Origin: Chitinophaga pinensis
GTDB lineage: Bacteria; Bacteroidota; Bacteroidia; UKL13-3
Assembly: GCA_943323675.2 (NCBI GenBank)
Contig: CALPIR020000120.1
Coordinates: 1 to 6,874 of the forward strand
DNA: 6,874 bases
Direction of reading: 5' to 3'
Made by a program: the position numbers and the translations under genes. Each line of letters starts with the position of its first letter. The stretch's first letter is position 1. Under the pieces are notes generated by a model. That model ran no database searches. It saw nothing but the letters and a program-made list of their open reading frames with translations, and had not been told where the DNA came from. Below, one piece after another: positions 1 through 6,352 of the stretch.

Positions 1-102
1 AAAAGCAGAGGAGTGTATAAGACGTTATCAGAGCCTAGCAGGCGGGCAACCAATGCAATAATACCAAAAGTTGTTTATCAACGTTTAAGTTTAATAGTAT
101 AA
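1..102 (+). CDS. 3' end of an unrecognised upstream gene (partial)
   Basis: Frame 1 is open from the first base to a TAA at 100-102, giving 33 residues that end in VVYQRLSLIV. The stop lies 9 bases before the ATG of the glycosyltransferase, spacing typical of genes in one transcript, and I see no terminator or good promoter in the gap. The tail is basic and then hydrophobic. I do not recognise the family and assign no function. The open frame could be chance, but the tight junction with the next gene makes a real gene end more likely. Confidence 0.5.
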   Translation, partial: KSRGVYKTLSEPSRRATNAIIPKVVYQRLSLIV

Positions 103-111
103 AACACGCAC

Positions 112-2070
112 ATGCAGTTATCTGTAATTATTGTTAACTATAACGTAAAGTATTTTCTTGAGCAAGCGTTGCATAGCGTATACAAAGCTATGCACGGTGT
201 TAATGGAGAAGTGTTTGTGGTTGACAACAACTCGGCAGATGGTAGCTGCGAAATGGTTCGTAGAAAATTTCCCCAAACCATTGTAATAGAAAACAAATCG
301 AATACGGGCTTTAGTGTGGCTAATAATCAAGCCATAAAACAAGCAATGGGCAAGTATGTACTGTTGTTGAATCCCGATACGGTTGTTGAAGAAGATTGTT
401 TTAGGCGTTGTATCGATTTTATGGATACACACCTAGATGCAGGTGCTTTAGGTGTTAAAATGATTGATGGTAAAGGTAAGTTTTTACCAGAATCAAAACG
501 CAGTTTGCCTACACCAAAGGTGGCATTTTATAAGATGTTTGGATTTGCCTCTATTTTTCCTAAATCAAAAACGTTTGGAAAGTATCACTTGGGTTTTTTA
601 AGCAATGATGAAGTGCACGAAGTGGAAGTTTTATCAGGTGCTTTTATGTTTATACGCAAAGCTACTTTAGATAAAATTGGATTATTAGACGAAGATTACT
701 TCATGTATGGTGAAGACATTGATTTATCTTATCGCATAACGCAAGGCGGCTATAAAAACTACTACTTTCCCAATACAACCATTATACATTACAAAGGCGA
801 AAGCACAAAAAAGACCAGTGTAAATTATGTATTTGTGTTTTATAGGGCGATGATCATTTTCGCCCAAAAACACTATAGCAATAAGCATGCAAAGCTTTTT
901 AGTTTTTTGATAAGTTTTGCCATATACATACGTGCAGGAATTTCTTTAGTTGCCAGATTTTTTCAAATAGCGCATCTTATGATTATGGATGCCACTAGCA
1001 TGTATATTGGTATTTATCTAATAAAGTTATACTGGGAGCGTAACCACAAATTTGTAGAAGGAGGCTCTTACCCCATAGAGTTTATGTTGGTTAATGCCAG
1101 CATATATACCATCATCTGGGTATTTGGTTTATACCTATCGGGTGCTTACGAAAAAACCCGGTCTACAACAGCTGTCGTAAAAGGGATATTATTCGGTTTA
1201 ATAGGTATTAGCTTAGTTTATGCTTTTGCGCCATTAAGTTACCGTTTTTCTAGAGCCATTATTATGCTGGGGTTTGTTTGGGCTTTAATTGGTGCCTATT
1301 TAAATAGGTTAATATTATATGTAGCCAAGTTTAAGAAGATCGATTTGGCAATGGCATACGATACGACAACCATAATTGTTGGTGGTAAAAATGAGGCTTC
1401 GCGTGTCCAGGATCTATTAAATAAAACAAAAGCCAACTGTAAGGTTGCCGGATATGTAACTGTTGGTAATGATATTGAACAAGGTGATGATTATTTAGGT
1501 GATGTTTCGCGACTAAGTGATATCGTTCAGGTGTTTAATGCTGAGGAAATTATATTTTGTTCTAAAGATATTTCTGCTACTCAAATTATTCAATGGATGA
1601 GTGGTGTTAACCTTCCTGGCGTGCAATACAAAATTGTTCCAGAAGAAAGTTCATTTATTATTGGCTCAAACAGTAAAAATAGTGCAGGTGATTTTTATGC
1701 GCTAGATATTAGTATGGCGTTAAGTGAGCCACAAAATCAACGTAAAAAAAGGATACTAGATGTTGTGGTAACAATACTGTTAACAGTCATTAGTCCAATC
1801 CTAATACTAGTAATTAAACAGCGAGCTAAGTTTATCAAAAATTTATGGGAAGTGTTGTTTGGTCAAAAAACTTGGGTTGGATATACCCAATCGTTAAACC
1901 AAAACGCGCTGCCTAAAATTAAGCAAGGGGTGCTATCACCTGTAATTAAATGGAATAACCAAGTAGAGCCTGGAACAGCTAATAAACTTAATTTTATGTA
2001 TGCCAAAAACTACTCTGTAGAAAAGGACTTATACATTATCTTTATTTCTATTACCAAATTAGGTAGTTAG
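112..2070 (+). CDS. Membrane GT2 glycosyltransferase fused to a degenerate WcaJ/WbaP-like sugar-phosphate transferase scaffold
   Basis: This probably transfers a sugar from a nucleotide-sugar to a lipid-linked or surface glycan on the cytoplasmic face of the inner membrane; donor and acceptor are unknown. Residues 1-235 form a GT-A domain of the WbbL/rhamnosyltransferase-like GT2 type: SVIIVNYN at 4-11, VVDNNSADGS at 36-45, NTGFSVANN at 64-72, LLNPDTVV at 85-92, the acidic pair in MYGEDIDLSYR at 198-208 and a late IIHYKGES at 224-231. About five hydrophobic segments follow (roughly 262-282, 284-308, 323-343, 354-373, 382-404). Next is a Rossmann-like region (about 418-515) resembling the CoA_binding_3 domain of polyprenyl-phosphate sugar transferases. 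KRILDVV at 546-552 and a hydrophobic stretch to 568 match the membrane hairpin of those enzymes. NLWEVLFGQKTWVGY (577-591) and the end NYSVEKDLYIIF (633-644) match later conserved blocks, but the catalytic segment between them is missing. The ATG follows the upstream stop by 9 bases. The stop overlaps the convergent gene. The GT2 call is secure; activity of the C-terminal half is doubtful. Confidence 0.9.
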   Translation: MQLSVIIVNYNVKYFLEQALHSVYKAMHGVNGEVFVVDNNSADGSCEMVRRKFPQTIVIENKSNTGFSVANNQAIKQAMGKYVLLLNPDTVVEEDCFRRCIDFMDTHLDAGALGVKMIDGKGKFLPESKRSLPTPKVAFYKMFGFASIFPKSKTFGKYHLGFLSNDEVHEVEVLSGAFMFIRKATLDKIGLLDEDYFMYGEDIDLSYRITQGGYKNYYFPNTTIIHYKGESTKKTSVNYVFVFYRAMIIFAQKHYSNKHAKLFSFLISFAIYIRAGISLVARFFQIAHLMIMDATSMYIGIYLIKLYWERNHKFVEGGSYPIEFMLVNASIYTIIWVFGLYLSGAYEKTRSTTAVVKGILFGLIGISLVYAFAPLSYRFSRAIIMLGFVWALIGAYLNRLILYVAKFKKIDLAMAYDTTTIIVGGKNEASRVQDLLNKTKANCKVAGYVTVGNDIEQGDDYLGDVSRLSDIVQVFNAEEIIFCSKDISATQIIQWMSGVNLPGVQYKIVPEESSFIIGSNSKNSAGDFYALDISMALSEPQNQRKKRILDVVVTILLTVISPILILVIKQRAKFIKNLWEVLFGQKTWVGYTQSLNQNALPKIKQGVLSPVIKWNNQVEPGTANKLNFMYAKNYSVEKDLYIIFISITKLGS

Positions 2071-2918
2071 CGCTTAACTCCTGAAATAGCAGATGTAATA
2101 ATATCTTGGTATAGCGATTCCATGTTGGGAAGCTTAACATTTAATTCGTCTTCTTCATAAATGTCTTCGTCACCAAACTCATCCTTGTAGTGATATAAGC
2201 TCCATTTTTTATCGCTGTATTCAAGTGCTGTTAAGTTTTCTACCCAATCGCCACTGTTTAAATAAAGAGTTTCTCCTTTATCTGTTTTTATGCTTCTAAT
2301 AGCTGGTTGGTGTATGTGTCCGCACAACACGTAATCATATCCATTTTCTATAGCAATACTTGTTGCTGTTTCTTCAAAATCATCAATAAATTTAATGGCT
2401 TGCTTAACGCTGTTTTTAATGCGTTTACTAAATGATACTTTTCCTCTCCCCATTTTTTGCGAGGCCCAATTTACCATACTGTTTAAAACAATGAGGGTGT
2501 CATACCCTATGGCACCTAGCTTGGCTAACCATTTGCTGTGTTTCATGCTCACATCAAAAACATCACCGTGAAAAATCCACGCTTTTTTACCATCTAAATC
2601 TAAAACAAGTTTATCAAGAAGTTCAAGTTTGCCTATTCGAAAGTCAGATAGCTTCCTTAACATTTCATCATGGTTCCCCGTTAAGTAATACACTTTGGTT
2701 CCATTCGTCATCATTTTAAAAATTCGCTGAATCACTTTCATGTGACTATCGGGCCAATACCGTTTACTAAATTGCCAAATGTCTATTATGTCTCCGTTAA
2801 GTATTAAAATTTCGGGATTTATTGATTTTAAGTAGCGGTTCACCGCTTTTGCATGGCAACCATATGTTCCTAAGTGTATGTCAGAAATTACGGCCACCCT
2901 TATGTTGCGTTTATTCAT
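2067..2918 (-). CDS. Metallophosphoesterase, LpxH-like (UDP-2,3-diacylglucosamine diphosphatase-like family)
   Basis: A 283-residue calcineurin-like phosphoesterase with all dinuclear metal-site motifs: DIHLG (D13, H15), NGDIID (D43), GNHDE (N82, H83, D84), FHGD (H117) and CGHIHQ (H201, H203). The late block NSGDWVENLTALEY at 221-234 is typical of the YbbF/LpxH branch. Motif positions match E. coli LpxH closely (D8, H10, D41, N79, H114, H195, H197 from memory). LpxH hydrolyses UDP-2,3-diacylglucosamine to lipid X in lipid A synthesis. However, true LpxH enzymes carry GNRD, whereas this protein has GNHD as in general phosphoesterases and LpxH2-type paralogues, so I leave the symbol blank. The last ~35 residues are acidic (DEFGDEDIYEEDE at 246-258) and longer than in E. 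coli LpxH (about 240 residues). There is no signal peptide, so it is likely cytosolic or peripheral at the inner membrane. It converges on the glycosyltransferase with a 4-base overlap and is divergent from apaG. Confidence 0.88.
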   Translation of the reverse strand: MNKRNIRVAVISDIHLGTYGCHAKAVNRYLKSINPEILILNGDIIDIWQFSKRYWPDSHMKVIQRIFKMMTNGTKVYYLTGNHDEMLRKLSDFRIGKLELLDKLVLDLDGKKAWIFHGDVFDVSMKHSKWLAKLGAIGYDTLIVLNSMVNWASQKMGRGKVSFSKRIKNSVKQAIKFIDDFEETATSIAIENGYDYVLCGHIHQPAIRSIKTDKGETLYLNSGDWVENLTALEYSDKKWSLYHYKDEFGDEDIYEEDELNVKLPNMESLYQDIITSAISGVKR

Positions 2919-3043
2919 TTACGCGTTGTATATTTGATTGTACAAAGTTTAAATGGCAATGTGATGTGAATATTAAGTAATGGTGAAGTGATTGTGCGCA
3001 TCTACTTACTACTTATTTAAAATAATCATGAGCAATACATACA

Positions 3044-3051
3044 TAAGTTTG
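3044..3051 (+). promoter_or_regulatory. Candidate -7 element for apaG and its downstream partner
   Basis: TAAGTTTG is an exact match to the Bacteroidota -7 consensus TAnnTTTG and lies 45 bases before the preferred apaG ATG at 3097. No clear TTG -33 element is found 17-23 bases upstream, which lowers confidence. If real, transcription begins around 3056-3060, downstream of the earlier in-frame ATG codons at 2992 and 3028, which supports the later start. Confidence 0.35.
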
Positions 3052-3096
3052 TTTTACTCGCAACTTTTTCTTAATTCGTATGTTTTAATTTCAATT

Positions 3097-3474
3097 ATGC
3101 CAACTGCAATAACCAACGATATAAAAATTACGGTAGAGGTTGCTTACCAAGAGAACCAATCGGACAAAGACCATGTTTTTGCTTACCGTATTAGAATACA
3201 CAATAAAGGTGATTACACCATAAAATTGTTGCGCAGGCATTGGTTTATTAATGATGTGAACGTAGCTAAAAATGAAATTGAAGGAGAGGGTGTAATTGGC
3301 GTTCAACCTATACTAGAGCCTGACGAATCGCATCAATACGTTTCGGGCTGTGTAATTCATTCAGATATAGGAACCATGCACGGAACATATTTAATGGAGC
3401 GCCAGCTGGATGGCAAACAATTTAAGGTAACTATACCTAAATTTAACCTTATAGCTCCATGTCGCAACAATTGA
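3097..3474 (+). CDS. apaG: ApaG family protein
   Basis: A 125-residue single-domain protein with the fibronectin-III-like ApaG fold. The central block GEGVIGVQPILEPDES (63-78) followed by YVSGC (81-85) and GTMHGTYLMER (92-102) is the family signature; the usual PGE reads PDE here (D76). FAYRIRIHNKG at 28-38 and the end VTIPKFNLIAP at 111-121 also fit. ApaG was linked genetically to Co2+ resistance and Mg2+ efflux in enterobacteria. Its biochemical role is unsettled, and related domains occur in F-box proteins and in the PolDIP2 family. The frame is open upstream to an ATG at 2992, but those 35 extra residues are hydrophobic and unlike ApaG, and they span a candidate promoter. Starting at 3097 gives the normal family length of about 125-128. 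It overlaps the next gene by 16 bases, so the two are probably co-transcribed and translationally coupled. Confidence 0.92.
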   Translation: MPTAITNDIKITVEVAYQENQSDKDHVFAYRIRIHNKGDYTIKLLRRHWFINDVNVAKNEIEGEGVIGVQPILEPDESHQYVSGCVIHSDIGTMHGTYLMERQLDGKQFKVTIPKFNLIAPCRNN

Positions 3475-3893
3475 TTAAAGTTAAAAATAACTTTTATAAA
3501 TCAATGATCCTTTTGGGTGGGTTGGTGGTCATTTTTGGGACTTACTATCTCATCAAAATTCAATATAAAAAAGATGCAGTATTTACCGAAGGCATTGTAA
3601 CCACCAATTATATGCACGGCATTAATAAAAGCAATTTCGGCAGCACAGTTAGCGCAGAAATTCGATTTTATGCAAACGATAGTATGGTTACTATTTTGGG
3701 TCCCGAGGGCCAACCTATGGATGTTGGTTTAATTGTTCCCATTCTTTATCATGCCAATAATCCAGGTAATGCCATAGTATACACTTTTAATGGGTTTTGG
3801 CTTCACGGTTTAATTTGGTGTATATTACCAAGCATATTTTGGGTGGCAATAAGCTTAAGCGTAATTGGCGTAAAGAGTAGCGAATTTGTTTAG
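3459..3893 (+). CDS. Small two-helix membrane protein, DUF3592-like
   Basis: A 144-residue protein with a basic N-terminus (KVKNNFYK at 7-14), a hydrophobic helix at about 14-33, an extra-membrane segment at about 36-110 and a second hydrophobic helix at about 113-137. The middle segment looks like a beta-rich DUF3592 unit: EGIVTTNYM early, SAEIRFYANDSMVTI at 65-79, then VGLIVPILYHANNPGNAIV (89-107), which matches the pattern 'G..V.VlY.p.nP..a' of that family. Function is unknown. Its ATG lies inside apaG, 16 bases before that gene's end, so translation is probably coupled to ApaG. The orientation of the middle domain is uncertain; the basic N-terminus suggests N-in, with the domain on the periplasmic side. 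Assignment to DUF3592 is by eye. Sixty-four bases separate it from the convergent AlbA_2 gene, with no strong terminator hairpin. Confidence 0.75.
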   Translation: MSQQLIKVKNNFYKSMILLGGLVVIFGTYYLIKIQYKKDAVFTEGIVTTNYMHGINKSNFGSTVSAEIRFYANDSMVTILGPEGQPMDVGLIVPILYHANNPGNAIVYTFNGFWLHGLIWCILPSIFWVAISLSVIGVKSSEFV

Positions 3894-3957
3894 CATGCTG
3901 TTAGCTTAAACGTATACTTTTAAATCAAGTAGTTTTACTAGTTCAACTATTGTGCAA

Positions 3958-4587
3958 TTAACTTAAAGTAAAAAACTCTTCTTTTTCTGTTGTGTGATTT
4001 CTAATTACACCTGCACTAACCAAATTGATGAGCATTTTTTGTGCCCTCCATCGTGAAATATTTAACAATTGACAAAGTTGTTTTACCGTGATTTTATTGT
4101 TTTTACCTAGGTATTGCATCAGGCCTTCCTCATGTTTACTGTATTTGATTAAAGTGTCTCTGGGGTTTGTGGCCCGTTTTAACACATCAACCACCACCTT
4201 ACTAGCAAGTAAACTTTTGTCTTTAACCCTGATATGAACCCACCATTTACCATATTCATCTTTTGCATAATAAGGCTTATTGGTGCCTTCAGGTATTATA
4301 CATTCTATTACTGTTTTGTTGCCAAATTCCCATTCAATTAATTCTAATTTTATTTCGGGTTTACAAAAAAAGTTGGCAGCCAAATCAAGCATATATTTTT
4401 CGTCTTCACTACGCACTCCGCTTATTGTACCATTATCATTCACTCCAATCAATAGCGTGCCACCCTTGTGGTTTGCAAACGAACTCATTGTTTTTGCAAT
4501 TTTACTCGCACTAGAGATTGTTTTTTTAAAGTCGAGGGTATCGCTCTCGCCTTTAGCAATTAGATGTTGTATGTGATTTAATGCCAT
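3958..4587 (-). CDS. AlbA_2 (Schlafen-type) domain protein with C-terminal winged helix, putative regulator
   Basis: A 209-residue soluble protein. Residues about 10-130 form an AlbA_2 domain (often annotated 'ATP-binding protein'): ESDTLDFKK at 14-22, SSFANHKGGTLLIGVNDNG at 35-53 with SGV at 56-58, and a late WWVHIRVKDKS at 115-125. Residues about 152-207 look like a winged helix: the segment ITVKQLCQLLNISRWRAQKM (166-185) has a helix-turn-helix pattern, followed by a short wing with TTEKEEFFTL. The domain order suggests a transcription regulator or nucleic-acid-binding protein; targets and ligand are unknown. Some Schlafen-family members are RNases, but I see no specific evidence of that here. 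The gene is divergent from isocitrate dehydrogenase across 178 bases, so regulation of itself or that neighbour is possible but unproven. The ATG at 4587 is the first Met of the frame, and the domain begins soon after it. Confidence 0.85.
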   Translation of the reverse strand: MALNHIQHLIAKGESDTLDFKKTISSASKIAKTMSSFANHKGGTLLIGVNDNGTISGVRSEDEKYMLDLAANFFCKPEIKLELIEWEFGNKTVIECIIPEGTNKPYYAKDEYGKWWVHIRVKDKSLLASKVVVDVLKRATNPRDTLIKYSKHEEGLMQYLGKNNKITVKQLCQLLNISRWRAQKMLINLVSAGVIRNHTTEKEEFFTLS

Positions 4588-4708
4588 GATAACTTCAGCA
4601 AACTATGCATTTTAACATATTTGCCAAAGTCTTGTTTCATTGTATGTAATAAATTAATCCATTATCAATTTGCCAATAAAACTCAAACATTAAATTAGTA
4701 ATAAAAGG

Positions 4709-4740
4709 TTTGTTTTATTACTTGGTAAAATCAATATTTG
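4709..4740 (+). promoter_or_regulatory. Candidate promoter for isocitrate dehydrogenase
   Basis: TTTG at 4709-4712 and AATATTTG at 4733-4740 are separated by 20 bases. This fits the Bacteroidota -33/-7 arrangement (TTG, 17-23 bases, TAnnTTTG) with one mismatch in the first base of the -7 element. The -7 element ends 25 bases before the ATG at 4766, leaving a short AT-rich leader. The assignment is from pattern only. Confidence 0.45.
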
Positions 4741-4765
4741 CGGCTCTTTAAAACCTTAATAAACA

Positions 4766-6220
4766 ATGACACAACCAATAAAAATATCAGTAGCGAAAGG
4801 CGATGGCATAGGTCCAGAAATTATGGATGCTGTTTTACGCGTTTTTGATGCTGCAAAAGTTACGCTCGATTATGAGTTGATAGAAATGGGTAAAACCTAT
4901 TTTGAGCAAGGTTTTGGTGCTGGTATGACTCCAGCGGCTAAGGAGAGTGTAGAGCGTAATGGTATTTTATTTAAAGGCCCAATGGAAACGCCAAAGGGTA
5001 AAGGGATGAAAAGTATTAATGTAACTGCTCGCAAAACGTGGAGTACATATGCCAATCGCAGACATTTTCAAACGTTACCTGGAGTAGATACTGTTTTTAG
5101 TAAAGGCGGAATACCTGTAGATATTACTATTGTGCGTGAAAATATTGAGTGTACTTATGGCGGTATTGAGCACATGAATTCTAAAGATGTAGCCATTGCA
5201 CGTAGAATTATTACACGTCCGGGTTGCGAGCAAGTGGTAAGATTTGCTTTTGAAATGGCACGTAAGGAAGGATTTACAAAAGTTACTTGTGCTCATAAAG
5301 CCAACATTATGAAACTTACTGATGGGTTGTTTTTGGAAACATTCCAACAAGTGTCTCTAGAATACCCTGAAATTAAGGCTAACGATATTATTGTTGATGA
5401 CTTAGCGATGAAATTGGTTGCCCGTCCTCAAGAATTTCAGGTAATTGTTTTAACCAATTTGCAAGGTGATATCATGAGTGATTTATGCGCAGGTTTGGTA
5501 GGAGGATTGGGTTTTGCACCTTCGGCTAATGTTGGCGATAACATATCAATATTTGAAGCGGTTCATGGAACTGCTCCAGATATAGCCGGTAAATTTTTGG
5601 CTAATCCAACCTCATTATTGCTTAGTGGCTTGATGATGTTGCGCCATTTAGGATATGTGCACCAAGCGGCCGAAATTGAAAACGCTTTACGTTACACCTT
5701 AGAGCAAGGTTCGCATACGTCAGATTTTGGCGACCGTACAATTCCAGCTTTAAATACAAACGAGTTTGCTGACGCTATCATAGCTAATTTGGGTAAAAAT
5801 CCTGAATACAGTAAACCACGCGTGGCTGTAGAAGGCGTAAAAATATTTGAAAAACCAGCGGCTCCATTTGCACAAAAAATAATGGAGTCTAATGTGGCTG
5901 GTGATAGAATCATTAAGGGTATTGATGTATTTATTGAATCGAATTTAAGTGGTGCAACTATTGCAGAAAAAATTCTCCCATTGGTGGCATCAAATCATAC
6001 TTTGACAACCATTAGTAATCGCGGTACCATGGTTTGGCCATCGGGTTCAACATTTACAGAGTGTGTTGATCATTACTGTGCCCGTATAGAGGGCGATATG
6101 AATATGAAAGAAATATATGAGTTATTATCACTTATTTCAGAACATTTTTTTGTTCCTTCTCATGAGGTTTTGTGCATGTATGGAGGCCGTGCAGGCTTCT
6201 CACTGGCCCAAGGACAATAA
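4766..6220 (+). CDS. icd: Isocitrate dehydrogenase, Thermus/Rickettsia-type with C-terminal extra domain
   Basis: Catalyses oxidative decarboxylation of isocitrate to 2-oxoglutarate in the TCA cycle, in the cytosol. Residues 1 to about 345 are the decarboxylating dehydrogenase core: KGDGIGPEI at 11-19, the isocitrate-contacting SINVTARK (S83, N85, R89), REN with R124, Y131, AHKANIMK with K178, D212, and the family signature NLQGDIMSDLCAGL (231-244) with metal ligands D235 and D239, ending GGLGF at 246-250. The cofactor loop is HGTAPDIAGK (267-276). Residues about 380-484 form an extra domain (GIDVFIESN, TISNRGT, CVDHYCARIEGD) found in the 480-500 residue Thermus thermophilus and Rickettsia enzymes and absent from E. 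coli Icd (about 416 residues). Length 484 fits this subfamily. Such proteins are usually named NADP-dependent, but Asp272-Ile273 replace the Lys-Tyr pair of NADP enzymes, which suggests NAD+ use. The start gives an N-terminus directly before the first beta strand. The gene stands alone between a candidate promoter and a terminator. Confidence 0.93.
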   Translation: MTQPIKISVAKGDGIGPEIMDAVLRVFDAAKVTLDYELIEMGKTYFEQGFGAGMTPAAKESVERNGILFKGPMETPKGKGMKSINVTARKTWSTYANRRHFQTLPGVDTVFSKGGIPVDITIVRENIECTYGGIEHMNSKDVAIARRIITRPGCEQVVRFAFEMARKEGFTKVTCAHKANIMKLTDGLFLETFQQVSLEYPEIKANDIIVDDLAMKLVARPQEFQVIVLTNLQGDIMSDLCAGLVGGLGFAPSANVGDNISIFEAVHGTAPDIAGKFLANPTSLLLSGLMMLRHLGYVHQAAEIENALRYTLEQGSHTSDFGDRTIPALNTNEFADAIIANLGKNPEYSKPRVAVEGVKIFEKPAAPFAQKIMESNVAGDRIIKGIDVFIESNLSGATIAEKILPLVASNHTLTTISNRGTMVWPSGSTFTECVDHYCARIEGDMNMKEIYELLSLISEHFFVPSHEVLCMYGGRAGFSLAQGQ

Positions 6221-6245
6221 TTTCATTTACATTAAAAATATTTGT

Positions 6246-6276
6246 AAAGCCGATTCGCATGCGAATCGGCTTTTTT
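6246..6276 (+). terminator. Intrinsic terminator of isocitrate dehydrogenase
   Basis: Positions 6246-6273 are a perfect 28-base palindrome: a 12-base stem containing AGCCGATTCG, with CATG as the loop, followed by a run of six T (6271-6276). It begins 25 bases after the stop codon. The T-run is only on the plus-strand exit side, so it should act for plus-strand transcripts and separate icd from the lipoprotein gene. Confidence 0.9.
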
Positions 6277-6352
6277 ATGACAATTAAATTGTAAAATTTA
6301 TTTTTTTTATAAAAAATGAATAGTTTCACGGTACATTAATTTCACCCTAAAA

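Noticed and set aside
71..93. Possible promoter before the glycosyltransferase (TAAGTTTA at 86-93)
   Set aside because: It has one mismatch, the nearest TTG is only 12 bases away, and it lies inside the upstream open frame; read-through from the upstream gene is simpler.
2943..2950. Possible minus-strand -7 element (AAACTTTG) for the phosphoesterase
   Set aside because: It has one mismatch and no TTG at the right spacing, so it is not distinguishable from chance in AT-rich DNA.
2992..3096. N-terminal extension of apaG from the ATG at 2992
   Set aside because: The 35 residues are unlike any ApaG start, the protein would exceed family length, and a candidate -7 element lies within this stretch.
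3894..3957. Possible shared terminator between the DUF3592-like and AlbA_2 genes
   Set aside because: Only short imperfect stems such as TAGT/ACTA are present, without a convincing T-run.
4263..4576. Plus-strand open frames of 83 and 98 codons
   Set aside because: They lie wholly antisense to the AlbA_2 gene, which has clear domain motifs, and their translations look like reading-frame shadows.
4599..4628. Possible minus-strand promoter for the AlbA_2 gene (TTTG, 18 bases, ATAGTTTG)
   Set aside because: The -7 element has two mismatches and would leave a leader of only about five bases, so it is too weak to list.
2919..4765. The two divergent spacers (2919-3096 and 4588-4765) are both 178 bases long
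   Set aside because: They share no visible sequence similarity; the equal length appears to be coincidence and depends on the chosen apaG start.
5075..5350. Minus-strand open frame of 91 codons inside icd, with similar ones at 5692-5913 and 6132-6329
   Set aside because: They are antisense to a well-conserved enzyme or its terminator, and their translations show no recognisable protein features.
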